From Balneolaceae bacterium (GTDB taxonomy: Bacteria; Bacteroidota; Rhodothermia; Balneolales; Balneolaceae), in assembly GCA_007123785.1 (NCBI GenBank), contig SLGL01000441.1, positions 1-5,994 on the forward strand: DNA of 5,994 nucleotides, in the 5' to 3' direction. Shown here one piece after another: positions 1 through 5,962 of the stretch (position 1 is its first letter; each line of letters opens with the position of its first letter). Position numbers and translations under genes: made by a program. The notes beneath the pieces were generated by a model that was not told where the DNA came from, made no database searches, and worked only from the letters and a program-made list of their open reading frames with translations.

Positions 1-198
1 GTTGGGATGTTCAAAATATGCCTTGCGAATCATGCGGGTTTCTCCGTGGCTGCTTCCTTTATCATGCGGGATTGAAAACTGCTCAAGCCCCAAAACATTC
101 AATCCTTTTTTTGCCAGATGATAACAGGCGGAGCTCCCCATGCCTCCCACTCCCAATACGATCACATCAGTTTTCTTTGTTTTTTGAATTCCTTTCAT
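1..198 (-). CDS. Monomeric sarcosine oxidase / N-methyl-L-tryptophan oxidase-like FAD oxidase (partial, N-terminus)
   Basis: Only the first 66 codons are in the window; the gene continues past position 1. The reading frame runs unbroken from an ATG at 198-196. The N-terminus shows a FAD-binding Rossmann fold: a beta strand (DVIVL, residues 11-15), the dinucleotide loop GVGGMG (16-21), a helix, a second strand, and an acidic residue (E39) where the ribose-binding glutamate is expected. It is followed by FSIPHDKGSSHGETR (41-55). H51 and R55 align by spacing with His45 and Arg49 beside the flavin in Bacillus monomeric sarcosine oxidase. Family members oxidise N-methyl amino acids (sarcosine, N-methyltryptophan) with O2, giving the demethylated amine, formaldehyde and H2O2, and carry covalent FAD; the cysteine that attaches FAD would lie outside the window. 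Ten mostly Lys/Thr residues precede the fold, with no signal peptide, so it should be cytoplasmic. There is only a weak purine stretch (AAAAAGAAA) before the start. The gene is divergent from the PIG-L gene. Substrate cannot be told from this fragment. Confidence 0.88.
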   Translation of the reverse strand, partial: MKGIQKTKKTDVIVLGVGGMGSSACYHLAKKGLNVLGLEQFSIPHDKGSSHGETRMIRKAYFEHPN

Positions 199-338
199 TT
201 TCTTTTTATTTCGTTATTTGATGCAGCGAATTTTGTTTTATTTTAAGAAAATGAATCCTGATTATTAAATCTGTTTATTCGATTCAGATCATAACATACT
301 ACACATTGGCAAATTTTACGATAAACTCACGATGCATT

Positions 339-366
339 GCGAATAAAAACACAAATCGCGATTCGC
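339..366. promoter_or_regulatory. Palindromic element in the divergent intergenic region, possible operator
   Basis: Positions 354-363 read AATCGCGATT, a perfect 10-bp palindrome. It lies partly within a second inverted pair, GCGAAT (339-344) and ATTCGC (361-366). It is in the 259-bp AT-rich gap between two divergent genes, about 155 bp upstream of the oxidase start and 95 bp upstream of the deacetylase start. Such a site could bind a dimeric regulator of one or both genes, but no regulator gene is visible and short palindromes also arise by chance. Confidence 0.25.
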
Positions 367-370
367 TTAT

Positions 371-430
371 GCCATTTACCTTAAAAGCTACAGCCCACTA
401 AAATTTCTACAGAGCCATTATTTAAAGCTA
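371..430. repeat. Imperfect direct repeat upstream of the PIG-L gene
   Basis: GCCATT-TACC-TTAAAAGCTA (371-390) recurs as GCCATT-AT-TTAAAGCTA (414-430). The repeat start points are 43 bp apart, close to four helical turns, and the second copy ends 27 bp before the deacetylase start. Two half-similar blocks on the same DNA face could be binding sites for an activator. They could equally be coincidence in AT-rich sequence. No classical -35/-10 pair or Bacteroidota TAnnTTTG element is convincing here. Confidence 0.25.
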
Positions 431-457
431 ACAAATATTATAAAAGACTGATTTACC

Positions 458-1315
458 ATGAATTACCGAAAAAAAACAGATAAAAACCGATTACGGGTAA
501 TTGCTGTGTTTGCCCATCCCGATGATGCCGAGGTAAAAATGGGGGGAACGGCCGCCAGGTTTGCCGAAATGGGACACGCTGTTAAATTTGTATCACTGAC
601 CAACGGTGATGCCGGACACCATCTGGAAGGAGGCGGTCCCCTTGCCAGGCGGCGGGCAGCCGAAGCGCAGAAAGCGGCCGAAATTCTGGGTGTCGAAGAG
701 TACACTATTCACGACAACCATGATGCCGAATTGATGCCATCCCTTCATATCCGCCACCAGGTTATTCGTGAAATCAGAAACTGGAATGCCGATATCGTGA
801 TTGGCCTGCGCCCCAATGATTATCACCCCGACCACCGCTATGCGGGAATTCTGGTGATGGACTCCGCATTTCTGGTGGTGGTACCCAATGTAGTACCGGA
901 TGTCCCTGCATTGGAAAAAAATCCGGTATTTCTCTACATGGAAGATGGCTTCAGAAAGCCTAATCCGTTTTCGCCCGATATTACTGTGGCTGTAGATGAT
1001 ACGTTTGGAAAAAAGATCGATGCGCTGGATGCCCATCAATCACAGTTTTACGAATGGCTGCCAAAGGTAACCGGTATCGATGAAGAACCGCCAAAAGATC
1101 CAGACAAAAGAAAGGAGTTTATGTTAAAATGGCTCGACAATTGGAACAGCCACATGGATTATCTTGGTGATAAGATGAAAGCGTCCCTTGCAAAATGGTA
1201 CGGAGCTGAGAAAGCAGCAAGAACCTCCCGGATGGAATCGTTCGAAATTGCCGAGTACGGTCGCCAGCCATCTGAAGAAGAGATCCGGGAACTTTTCCCC
1301 ATGCTTAACGACTGA
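458..1315 (+). CDS. PIG-L / LmbE family zinc-dependent N-deacetylase
   Basis: A complete 285-residue protein of the PIG-L/LmbE fold, which removes acetyl groups from N-acetylglucosamine-like or related substrates; relatives include MshB (mycothiol), BshB (bacillithiol) and eukaryotic PIG-L (GPI anchors). The signature AHPDDAE lies at residues 19-25: H20 and D23 are expected zinc ligands and D22 the general base. The second signature, HPDH, lies at 123-126, with H126 the third zinc ligand and H123 in the position of the oxyanion-stabilising histidine of MshB. The first strand begins within 15 residues of the start, so the ATG at 458 fits the fold. There is no signal peptide or membrane segment, so it should be cytoplasmic. 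The C-terminal about 110 residues (after 175) form a Trp- and charge-rich extension, longer than in BshB-type enzymes, which argues against assigning it to bacillithiol synthesis. An A8 run covers codons 4-7. No clear Shine-Dalgarno sequence is present. It is followed by a 112-bp gap with a large inverted repeat. The substrate is unknown. Confidence 0.92.
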   Translation: MNYRKKTDKNRLRVIAVFAHPDDAEVKMGGTAARFAEMGHAVKFVSLTNGDAGHHLEGGGPLARRRAAEAQKAAEILGVEEYTIHDNHDAELMPSLHIRHQVIREIRNWNADIVIGLRPNDYHPDHRYAGILVMDSAFLVVVPNVVPDVPALEKNPVFLYMEDGFRKPNPFSPDITVAVDDTFGKKIDALDAHQSQFYEWLPKVTGIDEEPPKDPDKRKEFMLKWLDNWNSHMDYLGDKMKASLAKWYGAEKAARTSRMESFEIAEYGRQPSEEEIRELFPMLND

Positions 1316-1328
1316 TTCCAAACCTTTT

Positions 1329-1398
1329 TAAACCTGCCAGGATTTGGTAGCTGTCAAATGACGATGGTATCCATTTCACCAAATCCTGACAGGGTTTA
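1329..1398. repeat. Long imperfect inverted repeat (hairpin-forming intergenic element)
   Basis: Arm 1 (1329-1348) and arm 2 (1378-1398) are inverted copies. ACCAAATCCTG at 1378-1388 pairs perfectly over 11 bp with 1338-1348. An A·C mismatch (1389/1337), 4 more pairs, a single bulged G (1394) and 4 A/T pairs follow. Each arm also contains its own small palindrome, CCTGNCAGG (CCTGCCAGG at 1334-1342 as read across the arm end; CCTGACAGG at 1385-1393). The 29-nt loop can form a further stem, AAATG (1356-1360) with CATTT (1372-1376). The element starts 13 bp after the PIG-L stop and ends 29 bp before the peptidase start. It could terminate the PIG-L transcript, but no T-run directly follows the stem. 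It may instead be a copy of a dispersed palindromic intergenic repeat, which would need genome-wide comparison to establish. Confidence 0.75.
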
Positions 1399-1427
1399 CT
1401 CAGCCCCCCTTTTAATCCTTTACCTAT

Positions 1428-3491
1428 ATGCGCTTGCACCTGATCAGCTCTCTATTTTTCGGACTTATACTGAGTTCCTTACAACTATCTGCCCAAAACA
1501 GTGATAATGATATTGTACCCATCGATTATCTCGATGTGTTCGACATGCAGTATATCACTGAGCCATCTATCTCCCCCGACGGAGAAAAAATCGCCTATCT
1601 CCGCAATCACTTCGATATTATGACCGACCGACAATACACCAATGTCTGGCTGGTGCAATCAGATGGAATCGAAGAATGGGCACTGACTTCTGGTAACCAT
1701 TCCCGAAGCAGTCTCGCCTGGTCGCCCGACAACAGATATATTGCCTTCGTTTCAAATGTGGAAGAGTCCGCACAAATTTTTTTATTTGATGTGGAAGCAG
1801 GCACCAAACACAGTATCACAAACCTTGAACGGGCACCATCTTCACTGTCGTGGTCGCCCGATGGAAACTGGATTTTATTTCAGAAAAGCCTTCCTGCCGA
1901 TCCGCCCCGGCTCGGAAACATTCCCACTCCGCCCGATGGGGCCGAATGGGCCGCAGAATCTACGCTGATTGATCACCCTGTTTATAAAGCGGATGGAGCA
2001 GGAATCATCGGACGGAGTTTTACCCAGCTTTTTCTCATTGCTCCCGATGGGGGTGCTGTTCGGCAGCTCACCGACAACAGTTATAATAACACCCACGCAT
2101 CATGGGCACCCGACAGCCAATCGATTATTTTCAACTCAAACCGAAGTGAAAACTCAGCACTTGAGCCACTGAACACACACATTTTTGAACTGGAGATTGA
2201 AAGCGGCGACGAGATAAAACTTACCCATGGCCAGGGACCTCACTCCGAACCAGCAATTTCACCGGACGGAATGACTATCGCTTTCACCGGTTTTGAAGAT
2301 CAGTTCAAAGGGTACCAGCTCACACGCCTCTTCCTGATGGACCGCGACGGCTCCAATATTCGCGAAATTAATACCGGCCTGGATCACGACATCGGCAATG
2401 TAAAGTGGAATGATCGTTCTGACGGATTATATTTTCAGTACAATCACCATGGCGTAGGGCATATCGGTTATACGGATCTGAACGCATCGCTTACGGTTAT
2501 TGCAGAGAATGTGGGTGGCACTGTGTGGGGCCTGCCCTGGCTTCCGTTCAACGGAAATTACTACTCCCTTGCCGATAACGGCCGGATCGCTTTTGCACTT
2601 TCCAGCCCTTATCATCCGGCTGATCTGGCTGTTAATGTTATTGATGGGAACCGCGATGGGAACCGTTTAACCAACCTGAATGAAACGCTTTTTTCTGCAC
2701 GAACTCTCGGAAAAGTGGAAGAAATCTGGTATAGGTCATCTTACAACGGATGGGATGTGCAAGGCTGGGTGGTTTATCCGCCCGATTTTGATCCCGAAAA
2801 ACAGTACCCCCTGCTAATGGAAATTCACGGCGGACCGCACATCGATTATGGCCCGCGCTTCAGTGCAGAAATGCAGCTCAAAGCAGCGAAAGGTTACGTG
2901 GTGATCTACACCAATCCGCGTGGCAGTACAAGCTACGGTTCGGAGTTCGCTTCGTATATCAACTTCGCCTATCCGGGGCGGGATTATGACGATCTGATGT
3001 CGGGTATTGATCACATGTTGGAACGGGATTACATCAACACGGATGAACTGTTTATCACCGGTGGCAGCGGGGGCGGGCTTCTTACCGCATGGAGCATCGG
3101 AAAAACCGACCGGTTCAGAGCGGCCGTCATAACCAAGCCGGTTATCAACTGGTACAGCTTTGTGCTCACTGCGGATGCATATCCGCGTTTCAGTCAGTAC
3201 TGGTTCACAGACATGCCCTGGAATGACCCGATGCAGCATATTGAGCGATCACCCATTTCACTCATAGGCAACGTAACCACGCCTACCATGCTTTTGACCG
3301 GTGAGAACGACCATCGCACACCGATTGGAGAAACCGAACAGTACTATCAGGCACTTCAGTTACAGGGAGTTGAGTCCATGCTGATTCGCGTGCCGGAAGC
3401 CAGCCATTTCATCTCGGCCCGTCCCAGCAACCTGATTCGCAAGGTGGGGTATATTCTGGGCTGGTTTGACCGGTATCGGGAGCAGGAATAA
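1428..3491 (+). CDS. Secreted S9 family serine peptidase (prolyl oligopeptidase / acylaminoacyl-peptidase type)
   Basis: A complete 687-residue protein, the usual length for S9C-like peptidases, which cut short peptides or release blocked N-terminal residues. Residues 1-22 form a Sec signal peptide (hydrophobic stretch 5-20, then LSA|Q, probable cleavage after A22), so it acts outside the cytoplasm. Residues about 45-400 are a TolB/PD40-type beta-propeller with repeated (I/W)SPDG-like blades: ISPDGEKIAY (48-57), WSPDNRYIAF (98-107), WSPDGNWILF (142-151), WAPDSQSIIF (226-235) and ISPDGMTIAF (277-286). The alpha/beta hydrolase domain covers about 430-687. It has HGG (467-469, oxyanion region), NPRGSTSYG (496-504), the nucleophile elbow GGSGGG with S547, the acid D628 in TGENDHR, and H660 in PEASHF, so the triad is complete. 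The propeller normally limits access to small peptides. A 12-bp tandem duplication encodes DGNRDGNR (406-413). No Shine-Dalgarno sequence precedes the ATG; the start is supported by the signal peptide beginning directly at it. Exact specificity cannot be read from the sequence. Confidence 0.95.
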   Translation: MRLHLISSLFFGLILSSLQLSAQNSDNDIVPIDYLDVFDMQYITEPSISPDGEKIAYLRNHFDIMTDRQYTNVWLVQSDGIEEWALTSGNHSRSSLAWSPDNRYIAFVSNVEESAQIFLFDVEAGTKHSITNLERAPSSLSWSPDGNWILFQKSLPADPPRLGNIPTPPDGAEWAAESTLIDHPVYKADGAGIIGRSFTQLFLIAPDGGAVRQLTDNSYNNTHASWAPDSQSIIFNSNRSENSALEPLNTHIFELEIESGDEIKLTHGQGPHSEPAISPDGMTIAFTGFEDQFKGYQLTRLFLMDRDGSNIREINTGLDHDIGNVKWNDRSDGLYFQYNHHGVGHIGYTDLNASLTVIAENVGGTVWGLPWLPFNGNYYSLADNGRIAFALSSPYHPADLAVNVIDGNRDGNRLTNLNETLFSARTLGKVEEIWYRSSYNGWDVQGWVVYPPDFDPEKQYPLLMEIHGGPHIDYGPRFSAEMQLKAAKGYVVIYTNPRGSTSYGSEFASYINFAYPGRDYDDLMSGIDHMLERDYINTDELFITGGSGGGLLTAWSIGKTDRFRAAVITKPVINWYSFVLTADAYPRFSQYWFTDMPWNDPMQHIERSPISLIGNVTTPTMLLTGENDHRTPIGETEQYYQALQLQGVESMLIRVPEASHFISARPSNLIRKVGYILGWFDRYREQE
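2643..2666 (+). repeat. In-frame tandem 12-bp duplication within the S9 peptidase gene
   Basis: GATGGGAACCGC (2643-2654) is directly followed by GATGGGAACCGT (2655-2666), identical at 11 of 12 bases. It encodes DGNR twice (residues 406-413), in the last propeller region just before the linker to the hydrolase domain. It keeps the frame and probably lengthens a surface loop. Slipped-strand duplication is the simplest explanation. Confidence 0.85.
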
Positions 3492-3602
3492 CTATTTCTC
3501 AAATGATTTTCACGTTTTAAAGAGGCATAATTTGTTACGTTTCACTATCGATTCTGCTATATTAAACTGGTTCAGAATTGCTCAAAACAAAAGAAAATAT
3601 TT

Positions 3603-4481
3603 ATGGTAACCCTATTCCAGATGTCTGCTAAAACAGCCGGTTTGTTCTTCCTGATCATTTTAATTTCTGCATGCGCTGATGATGCCACAGTATCCGAATC
3701 AGCCCCGGATCAGCGAGCAGTTGAAATCGTAAACCAGTTACTGGATGAAGAGATTGAGGTAGAAAAAAGACGGAATCTTGCAGAAGAATATCCGGATCTG
3801 GCTGTGGAGATGCTGAACGCCCTGGTTCACGATCTTGAAACCGGAACAGAAGAAGAAGCCAATCGTATTCCCTGGATTTGGCGTGTTACCATTGCTGCCG
3901 GAAGCCGTAATGATGTCGAAGAAATTAGAGAAATTATGGAAATTTCATTGCCGGAAGAAAACGAACCCCTTCTGAACTGGCAGTGCGTAGTGCTGGGTGG
4001 AGGGGTTGTAAATGGAATCAGCCGGCAGGATGTTTGGCCCCGGCCCCGTATTGATGAGATACTTGATGGCGAACCCTCTCTGCAAGATCGCTGGCAGCAC
4101 GCTTTGAACGAATCTTATGATTATGCCTCAAATCCCGACCTTCCCAACCCCTGGAGATATGATGCCCTCCGCATGGTTGCCATGGATGAGATGGAAAGAA
4201 GTATTCCCGAACTGGCAAACTATCTGGAGCCCGGCCTCAACGACCACTTGCATATGGGAGCACTCAGAGGGCTTTCCGATATCCAGTCTCCCGAAGTAGC
4301 GAATTTGATTCTCGAAAACATCTCCGGCTATTCGGAAAACAATTACAACATTGCCCTGGAAGTTTTGATGCGAACAGAGGACAGAAGGGAAACACTTCGC
4401 AGTGCGATCAGTGATGGCAGAATAGAAATCGAGGATCTCAATTCTGAACAAATAGAGATCCTCGGATTAAATGATGAGTAA
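3603..4481 (+). CDS. HEAT-repeat-like lipoprotein, similar to the pre-cytochrome region of PVC-type heme-binding proteins
   Basis: A 292-residue protein with a lipoprotein signal: hydrophobic residues 12-21, then the lipobox ISAC with C24 as the lipidated cysteine. Acidic D26 and D27 follow closely, loosely resembling the surface-export signals of Bacteroidota lipoproteins, so it may face outward. The rest is all-helical and acidic. Segments IPWIWRVTIAAG (89-100), LGGGVVNGIS (131-140), RYDALRMVAM (185-194), MGALRGLSDIQSPE (218-231) and the closing LRSAISDGRIEIEDLNSEQ (265-283) match, from memory of the family, the HEAT-repeat stretch that precedes the C-terminal cytochrome c domain in planctomycete/verrucomicrobial membrane-bound dehydrogenase-like proteins. 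There is no CxxCH heme motif; the only cysteines are C24 and C128. The protein stops about where the cytochrome domain would begin. A second in-frame ATG at 3621 (M7) would give a more compact signal peptide (MSAKTAGLFF...), so the true start is uncertain. It lies 111 bp after the peptidase gene and may be transcribed separately. The function is unknown; a binding or scaffold role is inference. Confidence 0.8.
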   Translation: MVTLFQMSAKTAGLFFLIILISACADDATVSESAPDQRAVEIVNQLLDEEIEVEKRRNLAEEYPDLAVEMLNALVHDLETGTEEEANRIPWIWRVTIAAGSRNDVEEIREIMEISLPEENEPLLNWQCVVLGGGVVNGISRQDVWPRPRIDEILDGEPSLQDRWQHALNESYDYASNPDLPNPWRYDALRMVAMDEMERSIPELANYLEPGLNDHLHMGALRGLSDIQSPEVANLILENISGYSENNYNIALEVLMRTEDRRETLRSAISDGRIEIEDLNSEQIEILGLNDE

Positions 4482-4482
4482 C

Positions 4483-4500
4483 AGGTATAAGTCAGTACCT
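4483..4500. terminator. Weak hairpin between convergent genes
   Basis: AGGTA (4483-4487) and TACCT (4496-4500) form a 5-bp stem with an 8-nt loop, in the 29-bp spacer between the stops of the lipoprotein and the convergent oxidoreductase. Position suits a shared terminator, but the stem is short and no T-run follows on either strand, so this is weak. Confidence 0.2.
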
Positions 4501-4510
4501 TGCTATCAGT

Positions 4511-5881
4511 TTACTCGTTGGTTTCGTTCAGCACCATTTCACGGGCCTGAGTGGTGATGTAATATTTTGTTATCATGTTGGGTACTTCCCATTCGGGCAG
4601 CTTCCCATCCACAAGGAAACCGAAGAAGTCCTGTGCCACTTTTCCGAAATGTGCTTCATGGCCAAGATAATATTTGTCAGGGATGTCCAGCTTCCAGCCG
4701 TTTTCTGATTTTTCATACGCAACTCCCGAAAAGTCACCCTGGAGCTCTTCTACTGCCTTCTTTAGTTCTTTTTCCAGTTCTGCAGCATTTTCTCCTTCGG
4801 CGGGTTCAATATACAGTGTGCTCTTGAAATTCTGCTCTGCACTTTGACGGATCACCAGATCTGATTTGGTTCCCCGAAGGGTTGCAAAGTGGCTGTCGCC
4901 GCCACCGGCAGGTGCTTCATAATTCCATCGAGCCACAATTTTTGTATGGTGTCCGCACAGGGTAAAATTCATGGAACCGTTGCAGTAGTAGGGCAGTTTC
5001 CCGTCTACAATCTGGTCGCTTAGATAATCCGGGAAGTCGGGACTGCCGGTAACTTCCTCAAACTGTTCGCGGGTAATCACCGTTGGCGAACGGTCTGCAT
5101 TTATCATTTGCAGATCTTTTTTGTAATCAATTGCCCTGCCGGGAAAGGAGCACCACATTGCAAGATCTATCAGGTGAGTTGGAATATCCACAATGCCCTC
5201 TCCCTGCTGAAGCACATCGAAATACCAAGGCGGACGCATTAGAGGATTCCCCGATACGGTTTTTTTGAGATGATGGGTGTTTTTCTGGAAAATGGCAGGA
5301 TCATCAACCGAGCCTTTGCGAAGTTCTCCAAACAATTTACGATTTTGGGCAAGCTTCCGCTGCAGCATCGAGGTGATCTCATTCCTCTCTGTCATAATAT
5401 CATAAAGCAGGACACCGTTTTCTTCGGCTGATTTGAAAGCCTCAACCAGCAGTTCCCATTTTTCCTTGTTAATCGCCATCGGTTTATCGGAAAGCACATT
5501 CATACCGTGATCCACCGTTTTTTTGATGTATTCGGTCTTCAGCCGGTTATTTCCTGCGGTAACCATAACGTTGCCCGGTTTCTCTTCAAGCATCCTTTCA
5601 AGGTAATCATCGCCGGTGTACACTTCGCACTTCCAGTTGGTCGGATTTTTCTCACGGCTGTTAAATCCTTCGATTCGCTCCAGGTGTTTGTCCAGATCAG
5701 GGCCGCCCTCAGAATAAATATGTATTACAGGATCGACCTGATCAATGTTGCTTTTATGCACCAGGGCCGCATGAAAATGGGCCGGATTTAAAGTGATGAC
5801 TTTAATTTCATTTGGTTTTCCTGTAAAAGAATCACTATCGGAATTTGATTGAATTGATAGCATAGGAATAGGTAAAATCAT
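4511..5881 (-). CDS. Gfo/Idh/MocA family oxidoreductase with 'putative oxidoreductase C-terminal' type domain
   Basis: A complete 456-residue protein of the Gfo/Idh/MocA class, NAD(P)-dependent enzymes that mostly oxidise or reduce sugars, inositols or their derivatives. Residues about 25-150 are the nucleotide-binding half, with the conserved lysine in SDKP (131-134, K133; classical form EKP). The C-terminal half carries D232-IPT-H236-LI-D239, matching the family's catalytic D...H..D pattern. The usual GxGxxG loop is replaced by ITLNPAHFHAAL (29-40), which I associate with a Bacteroidota/PVC subfamily having a distinct C-terminal domain (Pfam 'Putative oxidoreductase C terminal', assigned from memory). 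A Lys/Glu-rich helix (364-382) and a GHEAHF segment (407-412) lie near the end. An in-frame TAG 9 bp upstream (5888-5890) makes the ATG at 5881 the earliest start; M7 is the alternative. Neither start gives a signal peptide, whereas I expect many relatives to be exported or lipid-anchored, so this copy looks cytoplasmic. It converges on the lipoprotein gene. The substrate is unknown. Confidence 0.9.
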   Translation of the reverse strand: MILPIPMLSIQSNSDSDSFTGKPNEIKVITLNPAHFHAALVHKSNIDQVDPVIHIYSEGGPDLDKHLERIEGFNSREKNPTNWKCEVYTGDDYLERMLEEKPGNVMVTAGNNRLKTEYIKKTVDHGMNVLSDKPMAINKEKWELLVEAFKSAEENGVLLYDIMTERNEITSMLQRKLAQNRKLFGELRKGSVDDPAIFQKNTHHLKKTVSGNPLMRPPWYFDVLQQGEGIVDIPTHLIDLAMWCSFPGRAIDYKKDLQMINADRSPTVITREQFEEVTGSPDFPDYLSDQIVDGKLPYYCNGSMNFTLCGHHTKIVARWNYEAPAGGGDSHFATLRGTKSDLVIRQSAEQNFKSTLYIEPAEGENAAELEKELKKAVEELQGDFSGVAYEKSENGWKLDIPDKYYLGHEAHFGKVAQDFFGFLVDGKLPEWEVPNMITKYYITTQAREMVLNETNE

Positions 5882-5933
5882 GTTTGTCTAAAAAATTAAC
5901 TGTTTTTATTGATGGTTTTTTTGATCTCCCGGG

Positions 5934-5962
5934 AAAAAGCCGAATACTTACGATTCGGCTTT
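5934..5962 (-). terminator. Rho-independent terminator for a minus-strand gene beyond the right edge
   Basis: AAAGCCGAAT (5936-5945) and ATTCGGCTTT (5953-5962) form a perfect 10-bp stem with a 7-nt loop. Read on the minus strand, the stem ends in TTTTT (complement of 5934-5938), as in an intrinsic terminator; on the plus strand only TTT follows the GC core. It would end transcription coming from the right, insulating the oxidoreductase gene that starts 53 bp further on. Confidence 0.7.

Noticed and set aside
18..221. 67-codon plus-strand open frame at the left edge
   Set aside because: It overlaps the clearly recognisable flavoprotein N-terminus on the other strand, and its composition is not protein-like.
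240..268. Possible sigma70-like promoter for the oxidase on the minus strand (TTAATA, 17-nt spacer, TAAAAT)
   Set aside because: Matches are expected by chance in such AT-rich DNA, and the likely host group uses a different promoter consensus.
469..476. A8 homopolymer at codons 4-7 of the PIG-L gene as a phase-variation tract
   Set aside because: Eight A residues in an AT-rich 5' end is unremarkable, and nothing else suggests phase-variable expression of a cytoplasmic deacetylase.
593..1039. 148-codon minus-strand open frame inside the PIG-L gene
   Set aside because: It is fully antisense to a gene with intact catalytic motifs, and its translation shows no recognisable domain.
2814..3239. 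141-codon minus-strand open frame inside the S9 peptidase gene
   Set aside because: It lies opposite the conserved hydrolase domain including the nucleophile elbow; an antisense shadow.
3531..3565. TTTG ... TATATTAA upstream of the lipoprotein as a Bacteroidota-type promoter
   Set aside because: The spacer of 23 nt is longer than usual for this promoter type and the second element matches only in part. The rest of the 3492-3602 gap shows nothing else.
4128..4451. 107-codon minus-strand open frame inside the lipoprotein gene
   Set aside because: Antisense to a coherent lipoprotein reading frame, with no motif of its own.
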